Below, piece by piece: positions 17,433-25,969 of a DNA stretch of 64,000 nt. The number at the start of each line of letters is the position of its first letter. The stretch's first letter is position 1. Position numbers and translations under genes: made by a program. The notes below the pieces were generated by a model that was not told the DNA's origin, searched no databases, and worked only from the letters and a program-made list of their open reading frames with translations. Location: contig JAUIDB010000003.1 of the NCBI GenBank assembly GCA_030429235.1, positions 159,281-223,280 on the forward strand, read 5' to 3'. This DNA is from Thermoanaerobaculia bacterium (GTDB lineage: Bacteria > Acidobacteriota > Thermoanaerobaculia > Multivoradales > JAIOJS01).

Positions 17433-20014
17433 GACGACACCTCCTGATTCAGTTGGGCCAAGGGCAGGTCGGGGAACAGCCACGGACCGGCCGCGGTCAC
17501 CAGCGCCGGCAGCAGCAACAGTGTGGTGAGCCCCGAGATCGCCATGATCGCCGCCATGAACGAACCGACGGTGATGTAGGGCACCAGGGGGGCGAAGAAG
17601 AGCGGAGTGAATCCGATCGCGATGACGATGGCGTTCCTGGCGATCGCTCGCGCCGGCTCCTCGAACAGAGCCTCGAGTGCGATGCCTTGGGAACCCGACT
17701 CCCGCAGGAGGGAACGGGTCCGGGCGATGAAGTGGATGGCGAAGTCGACCGACAGCCCCAGCGTCAAGGCGGAGAGCACGGCGATCGGCATGTCGTAGTC
17801 CTTGCCGATCCAACCGATCGCGCCGTAGACCCCGACGATGGTCAAGGACAGGGGCACCATGGCGAGTAAGCCCAAACGCCAGCTGCGAAACAGGAGGGTC
17901 ATGATCACCAGCACCGCCACGAAGGCACCGAGCAGGCTCTTGAGCATGCCCTGGACCATCGACTGCTGCCAGACGACGTTGATGTAGGACTTGCCGGCCC
18001 AGGCCAACTCCAGACCGGCGGGCAGCGGCTGCGCCTCGAGTTCGCGATCGAGAGCTTGGAGGACCTGGCTCATGTCCTGGTTGTCGCCGCTCTTCAGCTG
18101 CAACCAGATCGCGGTCGAGGCGAAGTCCGGTGTCACCATGTGCCAGAGGTCCTGCGGCCGGTGGGACGACTGATACTGCAGGAGCGATTGGGCCACTGCC
18201 GGAGCCGTGTCCGGAACCCGGTACTCCTCGGCACGACCTCCCCGCAGTTCTCGGTGCACGACCTTGACGATGTCGGGCAGGGCATTGGTCTTACCGACCA
18301 GCCCGGTGGTGGCCAGCGCAGCCTGCAGCGATTCGATCGTCCGCAGACTCTCGGGACGCTGAAAGTAGCGGCCGGTACTCTGCGCCGACTCGGTCAGAGC
18401 GAGCAGTCGGGCCAGGCGATCCTGGTCCTCGGGGTCCTCGACGTCGAACAGCGCGTCGTCGATCACCGCGATGAGGTCGCCATACCAGGCATCGAGGTCC
18501 TCGTTCGATAGCGCCGGGGCCGTCGCGAGTCGCGGCTCGATCAGCGCCGCGACCTCCGGTGCCAGCTCGCTCAGAGCGGCCTCGGCCGCCCGCTGGAACT
18601 CGGCCCGGGCCTCGTCGTTGCGAAACGTCAGCACCAGAAACGCGTCGTAGGTCCCCGCGAAGTGCTGGTTGAGGACCCGATCCGCCACCCGGATCGGATG
18701 GTTCTCCTTGAACCAGCGCACCGGATTGTCGTTGATCTGAATCCGAGCCACTCCCAGAGCGCTGACGACAGCGAGGAGCAGGGCCACGCCGATGATCGGC
18801 TTGGCGTGGACCACAGCCGTGCGCCCCAGTCGCCGAAGGAGCCGCGCCAGGAGGCTCTCGCTCTCCAGCACTTCGCCCCGAGCTGCGAGTGCTTCCAGTG
18901 ATGATGGAGACATGCGAACCACGTAGGCAGGGATCAGGGTGATCGTCAACAGGAAGGCGACCAGAATTCCGAAGGCGACGAAGGCACCGAACACCTGCAC
19001 CGGTGGAATAGGCGTGAGGAGCAACGAGAGGAAACCCAGGGCCGAGGTCGCGGAGGTAAAGAGCATCGGCGTGAACAACTCCTCGACGACGTTGCGAATC
19101 ACTCGTCGCACGTCAGCCCCCGGACGGTAGCGATCGGCGAATTCCGACATGATGTGGACCGAGTCCACTACCGCGATCGGCATGAGGAAGATCGGGATCA
19201 TCGAACTCATGATGTGCACCGAGAAACCGAGCGCGGTCAGTAGGCCCATGCTCGCGACGACGGTCGCCACGGCCACCAGCATCGGCACGGTGACGAGTTG
19301 CACGCTGCGAAAGAAGTAGAACATCAAGAGGAAGATCATCAGACCGGCCAACGGCGCCGAGATCCCCATCTGGACGAACATATCGTGTCCGAAGGTATCC
19401 TCGGCCACCGGCAGGCCAGTGATATGGAAGTCGTCGTCCGAGTCCAGACCGGCCGCCAGGTCCCGGATCGCCAGGGAGAGGGGATGGCTCAGGTCCTTGC
19501 TGACGATGGGAACGTAGATGGCAGCCGCCCTACCGTCCCCCGAGACCAGGGTGTCCCGTAGGAGGGGAAGCCGGTCGACCTTGGCCCGCAGCTCCGCCGC
19601 TTGGTCCAGGGTCACTGGAGCTTCCTGCATCATCCACTCGAAACGGAGGACTCCCTCCCCCTCCTGCGAGATGTTGTCCGCCTGGGCCAGCGACATGAGG
19701 TCGGGCGGCACCACTCCTTCCAGCGCCAGAATGGAGTGACTGAGGCGATGGAGCGCCGCGAGCGACCGGGGGTTGTAGATTCCATTCGGATCCCGTTCGT
19801 TGACCACCCCGACCACGATGGCATCGTGGAGGGAGAACCGCCTCTCCACCTCGTTGTGGAAGAGGCGGTCGATCTGGGTCGACGGCAGCATGTTCTCGGG
19901 GTCGGTGTCGATCTGGGTCCGCCCCAGAAAGGCGCCGAGCGCCAGTACCGACAGCAAAACGATCCCATAGACGGCCCGGGGGCGACGGATGGAGAATTCG
20001 GTCAAGGTGGTCAT
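17429..20014 (-). CDS. MMPL/RND-superfamily exporter
   Basis: This 861-residue polytopic transporter has the duplicated RND layout: a helix near residue 15, a periplasmic domain of about 170 residues, a six-helix block (sterol-sensing-like, with MPIAVVDSVHIMSEFADRYR), and a second half with the same arrangement and GLSVDFAIHFIARTRSLLRE. It would use the proton gradient to move hydrophobic or lipid-linked molecules. It is the first gene of an operon with the LolA-like, barrel and DUF2892 genes, and is transcribed away from a BigR/YgaV-like repressor across a 155-base region with matching operators. It lacks the trimeric AcrB-type features, which fits the MMPL/HpnN-like subgroup. Cargo is unknown. 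Confidence 0.88.
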   Translation of the reverse strand: MTTLTEFSIRRPRAVYGIVLLSVLALGAFLGRTQIDTDPENMLPSTQIDRLFHNEVERRFSLHDAIVVGVVNERDPNGIYNPRSLAALHRLSHSILALEGVVPPDLMSLAQADNISQEGEGVLRFEWMMQEAPVTLDQAAELRAKVDRLPLLRDTLVSGDGRAAAIYVPIVSKDLSHPLSLAIRDLAAGLDSDDDFHITGLPVAEDTFGHDMFVQMGISAPLAGLMIFLLMFYFFRSVQLVTVPMLVAVATVVASMGLLTALGFSVHIMSSMIPIFLMPIAVVDSVHIMSEFADRYRPGADVRRVIRNVVEELFTPMLFTSATSALGFLSLLLTPIPPVQVFGAFVAFGILVAFLLTITLIPAYVVRMSPSSLEALAARGEVLESESLLARLLRRLGRTAVVHAKPIIGVALLLAVVSALGVARIQINDNPVRWFKENHPIRVADRVLNQHFAGTYDAFLVLTFRNDEARAEFQRAAEAALSELAPEVAALIEPRLATAPALSNEDLDAWYGDLIAVIDDALFDVEDPEDQDRLARLLALTESAQSTGRYFQRPESLRTIESLQAALATTGLVGKTNALPDIVKVVHRELRGGRAEEYRVPDTAPAVAQSLLQYQSSHRPQDLWHMVTPDFASTAIWLQLKSGDNQDMSQVLQALDRELEAQPLPAGLELAWAGKSYINVVWQQSMVQGMLKSLLGAFVAVLVIMTLLFRSWRLGLLAMVPLSLTIVGVYGAIGWIGKDYDMPIAVLSALTLGLSVDFAIHFIARTRSLLRESGSQGIALEALFEEPARAIARNAIVIAIGFTPLFFAPLVPYITVGSFMAAIMAISGLTTLLLLPALVTAAGPWLFPDLPLAQLNQEVSS

Positions 20015-20057
20015 GAGAGTCTCCGTGGAAGATCAGGCTTGTGCCATCGACTGCCTC

Positions 20058-20085
20058 AGTATATCACTTTTCACTAATTTAGCAA
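20058..20085 (-). promoter_or_regulatory. Predicted sigma70 promoter of the RND operon
   Basis: Read on the minus strand: -35 TTGCTA (20085-20080), 16-base spacer, -10 TATACT (20063-20058). The -35 box overlaps the palindrome CTAAATTAG, so a bound repressor would block RNA polymerase. The leader to the RND start codon at 20014 is about 35 bases. Confidence 0.6.
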
Positions 20086-20122
20086 CAGCTATTCAATTGA
20101 CTCCTAATTTAGAATCTGCTAT
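20074..20122. promoter_or_regulatory. Twin operator candidates: two identical palindromic sites 30 bp apart
   Basis: CTAATTTAG, a perfect 4-1-4 palindrome, occurs at 20074-20082 and again at 20104-20112. Each copy is followed by five variable bases and GCTAT (20088-20092 and 20118-20122). The repeat distance is exactly 30 bp, close to three helical turns. One copy lies in the minus-strand promoter and the other in the spacer of the plus-strand promoter. The region is AT-rich against a GC-rich background. An ArsR-family dimer encoded next door is the obvious candidate ligand. Confidence 0.65.
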
Positions 20123-20125
20123 ATT
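20097..20125 (+). promoter_or_regulatory. Predicted sigma70 promoter of the BigR/YgaV-like regulator gene
   Basis: -35 TTGACT (20097-20102), 17-base spacer, -10 TATATT (20120-20125): a near-consensus promoter, one of the best in the window. The second palindrome (20104-20112) lies inside the spacer, which indicates autorepression. Transcription would begin near 20132, about 38 bases before the regulator's ATG. Confidence 0.7.
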
Positions 20126-20169
20126 TGTCGCCTAGGGAACCCCAGGGAGGCCCACTCCCCAACCGACCC

Positions 20170-20508
20170 ATGGCAGAATACGACCGACCACACGCCGATC
20201 AGCCCTCGCCCCCGCTGACCGAGATGCGGCGTCATGCGGCGAGCGCGGCCGGACTGATGAAGACCCTCGGCAACGAGAGTCGACTGTTGATCCTTTGTGC
20301 CCTCGCGGAAGGGGAACGCTCGGTGGGCGAACTCAACGAGGTCGTGCCGCTAAGCCAGTCGGCCCTCTCGCAGCAGCTGGCCCGGCTCCGACGGGACAAA
20401 CTCGTCACGACCCGCCGAGAGTCACAGAGTATCTACTACTCGCTCGCCCCCGGCCCGGTCGACGAGGTGCTCCAACTTCTCCACTCGATCTACTGCGCGC
20501 CGGGCTAG
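20170..20508 (+). CDS. ArsR-family repressor of the BigR/YgaV/SqrR sulfide-persulfide sensor type
   Basis: This 112-residue winged-helix repressor has the ArsR recognition region LSQSALSQQLARLRRDKLVT and wing RRESQSIYYSL. Two cysteines, Cys43 in RLLILCAL and Cys109 in the C-terminal IYCAPG, stand where E. coli YgaV, Xylella BigR and Rhodobacter SqrR have the pair that forms a tetrasulfide link and releases DNA. No metal-binding ArsR motif (ELCVCDL) is present. ATG 20170 is the most likely start. A TTG further upstream is possible. The gene is divergent from an RND/LolA-like/barrel/DUF2892 operon and shares a regulatory region with it. I infer that it represses both. Sulfide or persulfide as inducer is inferred from family knowledge. 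Confidence 0.85.
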   Translation: MAEYDRPHADQPSPPLTEMRRHAASAAGLMKTLGNESRLLILCALAEGERSVGELNEVVPLSQSALSQQLARLRRDKLVTTRRESQSIYYSLAPGPVDEVLQLLHSIYCAPG

Positions 20509-20554
20509 CGCCACCGACTCGTCACCTTTGCTCGGTCCCGTCTCGAACCGAAGG

Positions 20555-21043
20555 CTAGAGCTGTCCTCCCAACAACCTCTCGTAGATCTGCTCGACCCTC
20601 TGTTGCACCTCGTCATCGGTTAGGCGGCGGCGCCGTTCAGGGTCTTCGAGTTCACGCACCTGACGATCCAAGTCGTCGTCGAGTTCGCGCCCCACCACCA
20701 ACAGGGGGTGGTCCTCGAGGGCGAGGAGGGTCTCGAGACTTGGTTCGTGCACGAAGTCGGAAACCGGGTCCGAACCCGCGAACTCACCACTCGCACCGAG
20801 CCAGGGCAGCTGCAGGGCGGCCACCGCTTGGTTGTGGACCGTAAAGAAGGAGAAGCCGACCACCCCGACCAGGATTCCAGCGATCGCCAGCTGGAGTGGA
20901 GACTGGCCTAGGCCAGCCGCGGCGGGAGCAGGCGTGGGAGCGGGCTCCGCCTCGCGGAGACAGCGGGCACACCCGCTGGTGGCGGCTGCGTTGAAACGCA
21001 ACCCATGGGTCGCGCAGGTCTCGATTCTCACCGGTTCACTCAT
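20555..21043 (-). CDS. Small membrane protein with N-terminal zinc-finger-like cysteines, function unknown
   Basis: This 162-residue protein is not assigned to a known family. Its N-terminus has a B-box-like Cys/His pattern (CATHGLRFNAAATSGCARC), then a Pro/Ala-rich stretch, one membrane helix (about residues 50-70, LAIAGILVGVVGFSFFTVHN), and an acidic, charged C-terminus (DDDLDRQVRELEDPERRRRL) that is probably coiled-coil. ATG 21043 overlaps the stop of the next gene by four bases. That gene also carries cysteine fingers and membrane helices, so the two proteins probably form one complex. Confidence 0.7.
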   Translation of the reverse strand: MSEPVRIETCATHGLRFNAAATSGCARCLREAEPAPTPAPAAAGLGQSPLQLAIAGILVGVVGFSFFTVHNQAVAALQLPWLGASGEFAGSDPVSDFVHEPSLETLLALEDHPLLVVGRELDDDLDRQVRELEDPERRRRLTDDEVQQRVEQIYERLLGGQL

Positions 21044-21951
21044 GGCTCGTAGATCGCCTCCAGCTGGTCGGCGTATCGGCGAAAGAGAAGACCCGCGAGA
21101 TGCGGCTCCAAGAAGAGCCAGTAGAGGCTCACGATCAGAACCGCGAACACCCCGAGAATCGGAAAGGCCAGCACCAGAAACACCTGAACCAGGAAGACCG
21201 CCGCGATCATCGAGAACACGACGTTCGCGATCAACAGGCCGTCGCCGCCGGTGGCCAAGAAGCCTCGAAGGTGACGATCGGACCGCAGCACCTGGTGCTT
21301 CCAGTGCACCGCTGCGGCTCCAAAGCCCATGATCGCCAGTACACTCCCGAGCCAGAGGCAGAGGGCAGCCCCAATCCAGAAGACGAGCGAGGGTTCGTTG
21401 GTCCGGAGGCCGGCGCGGCCGAACAGGGTTAGATACAGGACCAGTGGGAGCCACTGCAGCAGACCTACGAAGACCCAGGTGAAGAACTCGACAAAGCGCT
21501 CCCCGAGGCTGAAGTACTCCGGCCAATCAGGGAGTTCGTCGTCACCGTCGGCCGTCGTCTTGACGATCCGAAACTGCAAACCGGCCACCAGGGTCAGCCA
21601 GCCTACCCAAACCACGATCCCGACGCACGCGAGCCCATAGTTCTTCAGAAACTCGACGAAAAGCAGGGACACGAAAGCGGCCAGAAACATGAACAGGCCC
21701 ATTCCGCGGAACGGGTAGAACCAGGCATCTCGCACCCGGTACTTCGCCCCTTCGGCCCGCCGTCGGTGCAGTTCCTCCTGCTGCACGCTCGCCGCCGCAC
21801 CCGCCACGAGAGGCAACGCTCGCTCACCACAATGCCCGCACAGCAGCAGAACCCGCGACCGCTCGAGGCAGTCCTCACAGAGAAACCGCTGGCAGCCATC
21901 GCATTGATGAGTCGCTTCCCGATCACCGTGAGCAGCGCAAGAGTCGGACAC
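21040..21951 (-). CDS. B-box-type zinc finger polytopic membrane protein
   Basis: This 303-residue protein begins with a treble-clef/B-box-like finger (residues 4-43; CAAHGDREATHQCDGC, FLCEDCLE, LLCGHCGE), containing CxxH and several CxxC pairs. It is followed by about six membrane helices between residues 80 and 285 in a DUF4013-like arrangement. No catalytic motif was seen. Similar finger-plus-membrane proteins are common in Acidobacteriota and Myxococcota. Their role is unknown. It lies 24 bases after the pseudopilin-like lipoprotein gene and overlaps the next gene, forming a three-gene operon. Confidence 0.7.
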   Translation of the reverse strand: MSDSCAAHGDREATHQCDGCQRFLCEDCLERSRVLLLCGHCGERALPLVAGAAASVQQEELHRRRAEGAKYRVRDAWFYPFRGMGLFMFLAAFVSLLFVEFLKNYGLACVGIVVWVGWLTLVAGLQFRIVKTTADGDDELPDWPEYFSLGERFVEFFTWVFVGLLQWLPLVLYLTLFGRAGLRTNEPSLVFWIGAALCLWLGSVLAIMGFGAAAVHWKHQVLRSDRHLRGFLATGGDGLLIANVVFSMIAAVFLVQVFLVLAFPILGVFAVLIVSLYWLFLEPHLAGLLFRRYADQLEAIYEP

Positions 21952-21975
21952 CGTGAACCCGAACCGACTGCCCGG

Positions 21976-22344
21976 CTACTTCTTGATCGGCCGCTTGGAG
22001 TAGACCTCCTCGGGGGCCAGGAACTTGCCATTGGCCACCACGATGTCGTCGTCGTCACCGAGCTTCCCGTTGGGGCCGGCGGAACAGAGGTCGTACTTGT
22101 CACTCCGCCACTTCCGGTACAGGAGCTCGTTGCCCCATGAATCTCGCGGTTCGAGCTCGACGCGAAGCAGAGGGTCGATGTCGGAGAGCCGATCAGGGAA
22201 CTCATAGTTCCCCACCGCATCGGTCGCGATATGGAGTTTCAGGGCTTCCGCCCACCGCGTCATCGTGTGCCGCGTCGCGGTGTCGGCACCCCCACACGCC
22301 ACTACGAGACTGGTCAACAGCATAGCCACCAGGAATCGCTTCAA
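21976..22344 (-). CDS. Lipoprotein with GspG-like (type II pseudopilin) C-terminal motif
   Basis: This 122-residue protein starts at TTG 22344, supported by GGGAGG eight bases upstream, which gives a lipoprotein signal MKRFLVAMLLTSLVVACGG with a lipobox cysteine. The mature domain ends with DSWGNELLYR, YDLCSAGPNGKLGDDDDI, which is the calcium-binding C-terminal signature of major pseudopilins. The prepilin-peptidase site and long N-terminal helix of pseudopilins are absent, and a lipid anchor replaces them. The role is unknown. It is the first gene of an operon with two cysteine-finger membrane proteins. Confidence 0.75.
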   Translation of the reverse strand: MKRFLVAMLLTSLVVACGGADTATRHTMTRWAEALKLHIATDAVGNYEFPDRLSDIDPLLRVELEPRDSWGNELLYRKWRSDKYDLCSAGPNGKLGDDDDIVVANGKFLAPEEVYSKRPIKK

Positions 22345-22501
22345 GGTCTGTACCTCCCTGCCTTCAGTTGTCTTGGTTGGTCTAAGTCTATTCCGACGGC
22401 CGATCGATGGGAATCGGCCTCGATGGGCCGATTGAGCAGTCACCTTCTGATCGCCTCGGGACCGGTGCGCCGATCCGCCGACCGTAAGCTAGGCTCGGAT
22501 C

Positions 22502-25048
22502 ATGGTGCTGGTCCCTAGGGAGTCGCAACGACGCTACGAGCCGTGCCGCAGGCTCGGGTCGGTCCTGATCCTTCTGCTGGCCCTGGTCCCCGCCACGCTC
22601 GCCGCACGCGCGAAGCAGGAAGGGACCGTCGTCTCGACGGTGCCGGTACCGCTCCACTACCAGCTTCGGTGGCTCGACGAAGTGGCACCGTTCCTCACCA
22701 CCGCGGAACGAACCACGTACCTGGCGCTCGAGACCGCCGAAGCGAGGACCCTGTTTCAGCGGGAGTTCTGGCGCGCGCGGGATCCCACCCGCCGAACTCC
22801 GCTCAACGAATCGAAGGAACGGTATCTTCACCATCTGGTCGCGATGCGCAAGGAGGGCCTCGACCCGGCATCCGACCGAGCTCGGGTCCGATTGCTGCTC
22901 GGCCCGCCAGACTTCGGCTATCAGCACGGCGACTGCAGGCACCCGCGGGAAGATCCGTTCCCGGCCGACTGCTTCCGGGGACCCACCTTCGAAGTCGTCA
23001 GCTACGAGCCGACCGCGGACCGCGAGGGAGTCGTCGCGGTCCTGGCGGCCGACCAGAGAGCTTGTCGCCTGGCCCCGGAACGAAAGCCGGTACGAATCCG
23101 ACTGAGACCACGAGCCCGCTGCGCCACGGAGGGCACGCCCCAGCGAGTGCAGCAAGAGGTGCAGCAGGCTCTGGGGAACCGGACGGCTTGGCCAAAGCTC
23201 GCCGAACTCGGCCTGTCCGCCCCTGCCCGACAGGACTGGCTCGGCCAGTTCCCAGCCACGATCTCTAGGCACTCAGCGGTCATCCCGCAACTCGAAGTGC
23301 GATCGATCGCGGCGACCGGGGAAGGCAGGGGACGCCGGCAAGGTGACCCCGCTCTTCTCGAACTGAACGCGGCGCTGGTCGTCCCGCTGCGCGAGGAGTG
23401 GTGGCGTCACGGGAGCCCCTGGCGCAACCTGTTCGTGCGCGGCGACCTCCTCGTCAACCATCGACTCGTCGGAGGCTGGGAGACCCGTCGCACCCTCTTC
23501 TGGAGGCCCGAGGAGTCGTTGCAACTCCCGATCCGACTGCGACTGGTCGAAGGCGTCGCCCAGACCATCGTGATCCACGTCGAGGACGAGGCGGGTGAGC
23601 TCTACGAAACCGCGGCGTTCGTGATCCGGCCCTTCGGCGAACACTCCCCTCCGCCCGCGGCCTCAGTACCGCCGGCCACTCCCGCCGAGGTGGTCCCACC
23701 TCGGTTCGAAATCGAACCCCTACCCGGACTGCGCCTGGGAAACACCGAGGTCAACGTCGTGACGACCGGTTTATCGGTTGCCAGTGTCCAATACCTGCTC
23801 GACGGGGCGCTGGCAGGCCAAAGTGCAACACCGCCGTTCTCCCTCGACATCGACCTCGGACCCGTGCCGCTCGAACGGGCACTGCAAGCGCTCGGGTACG
23901 ACGAAGCCGGCAACGTCATCGCCCGCGACGAGTGGACCCTCAACCCGGGAGCCAACCGCTTCCGGGTGCGGCTGGTCGATCTCTCGGACCAGGAAGCCGA
24001 GCAGTTCGCCCTGAGAGCGCGCGCGGAGGTACCGGTTGGAAGCACCCTCCAACGGCTGGAGCTCTTCGAGGGCGACGAGCTCGTCGCGATTCAACCGGCG
24101 CCGCGCCTGGAGTACCGACGTCCGGAATCGGAGGCGGAGGTTGCGGGCCGTGGCGTCGCGATCTTCCGCGTGGTGGCGCACCTAGCAGACGGACGATCTA
24201 CCTCCGACACCAAACTGCTCTCTCGCAGCCCGATCGACGAGGTCGACACCGATCTGGTGGAGGTCTTCGCATCGGTCCGCACCGCGGAGGGAACTCCCCT
24301 CACCGACCTCCAGCCGCACGAGGCCACGGTACTCGAAGAGGGTCGGGAGCACTCACTGACCCACTTCGAGCGCGTCGAGAACCTGCCCCTCAACCTGGTG
24401 CTGTTGCTCGACGTCTCAGCCACCATGAAGGAGGAGATCGAAACCGTTCGAGAGAGCGCCGCGGCGTTCATGGAGAGTACCGTCCGCGAAGAAGACCGCG
24501 CCGCGTTGATCGCGTTCTCGGGAATCGGCTACGTCGCTGCGCCGTTCACCAACGACGTCCAAACCCTACGCGAAGCGAGTCATGCCCTCACGGCCTGGGG
24601 CAGCACGGCCCTCTGGGACAGCATCCAGGTGAGCCTCTACTACCTGTTGGGCCTCGAAGGGAAGAGTGCGCTCGTCCTGCTGAGCGATGGCGTCGACCAA
24701 GCGAGCAACATCGACTTCCGGGCTGCCCTCGAGTTCGCCGAGCGAACGGGGATCGCCGTCTACACCATCGGTCTCGGCCTACCCGTCGGCGAGGACACGG
24801 GTGTAGGCGGAGAAGCCCGCCGCCGCTTGCGCCGCCTGGCGGAACAGACCGGGGGCCGCTACTACCCCCTGGTCACGACCGAGGAGCTGCCCTCGATCTA
24901 CCGCCAGATCGAGTTGGACCTCCGCTCGCAGTACCTGCTCGTGTACGAGAGCTCCGGCGCCCCGGACCCCGAGAGCTATCGGACCATTCAGGTGCGGCTG
25001 ACTCGCTCCGGAGCCCAGGTGGAAGCGAAACCCGGCTACTACCCCTGA
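22502..25048 (+). CDS. Secreted GWxTD-like / VWFA-related domain protein
   Basis: This 848-residue exported protein has a signal peptide ending near TLAARA. Residues about 50-170 resemble the GWxTD domain (TTYLALETAEARTLFQREFW, RLLLGPPDFGYQHGD). The middle has beta-sandwich-like repeats. A VWFA-related domain fills about 600-848 (LNLVLLLDVSATMKEEI, ALIAFSGIGYVAAPF, ALVLLSDGVDQAS, YLLVYESS). The MIDAS is DxSxT, with later Thr/Asp positions apparently kept. This family is very common in Acidobacteriota and is the best taxonomic hint in the window. Function is unknown, probably cell-surface binding or assembly. It diverges from the pseudopilin-like lipoprotein operon. Confidence 0.85.
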   Translation: MVLVPRESQRRYEPCRRLGSVLILLLALVPATLAARAKQEGTVVSTVPVPLHYQLRWLDEVAPFLTTAERTTYLALETAEARTLFQREFWRARDPTRRTPLNESKERYLHHLVAMRKEGLDPASDRARVRLLLGPPDFGYQHGDCRHPREDPFPADCFRGPTFEVVSYEPTADREGVVAVLAADQRACRLAPERKPVRIRLRPRARCATEGTPQRVQQEVQQALGNRTAWPKLAELGLSAPARQDWLGQFPATISRHSAVIPQLEVRSIAATGEGRGRRQGDPALLELNAALVVPLREEWWRHGSPWRNLFVRGDLLVNHRLVGGWETRRTLFWRPEESLQLPIRLRLVEGVAQTIVIHVEDEAGELYETAAFVIRPFGEHSPPPAASVPPATPAEVVPPRFEIEPLPGLRLGNTEVNVVTTGLSVASVQYLLDGALAGQSATPPFSLDIDLGPVPLERALQALGYDEAGNVIARDEWTLNPGANRFRVRLVDLSDQEAEQFALRARAEVPVGSTLQRLELFEGDELVAIQPAPRLEYRRPESEAEVAGRGVAIFRVVAHLADGRSTSDTKLLSRSPIDEVDTDLVEVFASVRTAEGTPLTDLQPHEATVLEEGREHSLTHFERVENLPLNLVLLLDVSATMKEEIETVRESAAAFMESTVREEDRAALIAFSGIGYVAAPFTNDVQTLREASHALTAWGSTALWDSIQVSLYYLLGLEGKSALVLLSDGVDQASNIDFRAALEFAERTGIAVYTIGLGLPVGEDTGVGGEARRRLRRLAEQTGGRYYPLVTTEELPSIYRQIELDLRSQYLLVYESSGAPDPESYRTIQVRLTRSGAQVEAKPGYYP

Positions 25049-25198
25049 GGTGCCTCCGAGAGCCTTCCGACGAATCCTCGCCAGACGGCGCGACGAGTTC
25101 CACCCGCCGACCATCGATTCGACCAGGCGCCGACCGTCACCGGTACCAAGGCACCAACCGGAAGGATCCCTTCCTGTCGACCCGAGAGGCTTGCCGAA

Positions 25199-25969
25199 CT
25201 AAGCCGGTTCTACGCGTCCACCGAGACTCTCGACCACGTTGCCGTCCTGGTCCAACAGCTCGATGCGGGCGTCGTCCTGCTCGTCGACGATCAGTCGGAT
25301 GCGCGGTCGAGAGCCGGAGTCCTTGATCTCCAGCATCGCTCTGCGGTCCTCCGCTCCTTCGCTACCGAGGAAGATCCGATGCGCCAGGTAGCCCTTCTCC
25401 CCCAGCATGGGCAGGTACTCGTAGAAGTAGATCCGATCCGCCTCCTCGTCATCGACCGCTGCATCCATCCGCGCTAGGACCGCCGCCACATCCGGGTCCG
25501 AGTCCGCATCGCCGGCGAACTTCTCGGTCGAGTAGTCGGTGATCTCTAGGACCGACCGCACGTAACCGCCACTTCTCCAATGGCGAAGCGCGATGGCTTG
25601 CCCCGTCTGTTTGATCTGGTCCATCGACAGCTGGACCCCACCGTCGTAGGTCCCCTCCACGGTCCTCGCCGGGTAGATCAAGCCCCCGATCTCATCCCCG
25701 AGGTTGTTGTAGAAGATGATTCCGGGAACTCCCGTCCGCGGACCACTCTCCTGCCCGTCGATCCTCGACCCCGGCAGCTTCATCGAGTTCGCCAACACCA
25801 GCGCCCGGTTGCCGTTGTCCTCGACGATGTTGATCCGTTTGACGTTGAGTTCTTCGACCACCTCCGCTTCCGGGTTGACCCCAATCCCCAGTTGGGGCGC
25901 CAGCGCAGCCCCTACCAAGCCGCCCATCACTCCCACCAAACCCACTCCCACTACGTAGCCAACTCTCAT
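25199..25969 (-). CDS. Exported or membrane-anchored protein of unknown function
   Basis: This 256-residue protein is not assigned to a named family. A signal anchor (MRVGYVVGVGLVGVMGGLVG, first about 28 residues) precedes a soluble domain containing LNVKRINIVEDNGNRALVLA and GIIFYNNLGDEIGGLIYP. The C-terminus is made of acidic strands (IRLIVDEQDDARIELLDQDG). The segment resembles proteins with pentapeptide-like 'GNxxAVxxxxxLPG' strands seen in Acidobacteriota and Bacteroidota. The start is set by GAGGAGGAG just upstream of ATG 25969. Confidence 0.65.
   Translation of the reverse strand: MRVGYVVGVGLVGVMGGLVGAALAPQLGIGVNPEAEVVEELNVKRINIVEDNGNRALVLANSMKLPGSRIDGQESGPRTGVPGIIFYNNLGDEIGGLIYPARTVEGTYDGGVQLSMDQIKQTGQAIALRHWRSGGYVRSVLEITDYSTEKFAGDADSDPDVAAVLARMDAAVDDEEADRIYFYEYLPMLGEKGYLAHRIFLGSEGAEDRRAMLEIKDSGSRPRIRLIVDEQDDARIELLDQDGNVVESLGGRVEPA

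Noticed and set aside
20170..20508. Metal (arsenic/zinc) sensor of the ArsR family
   Set aside because: No ELCVCDL or other metal-site motif. The cysteine pair matches the BigR/YgaV/SqrR persulfide type, and the neighbours are not metal-resistance genes.
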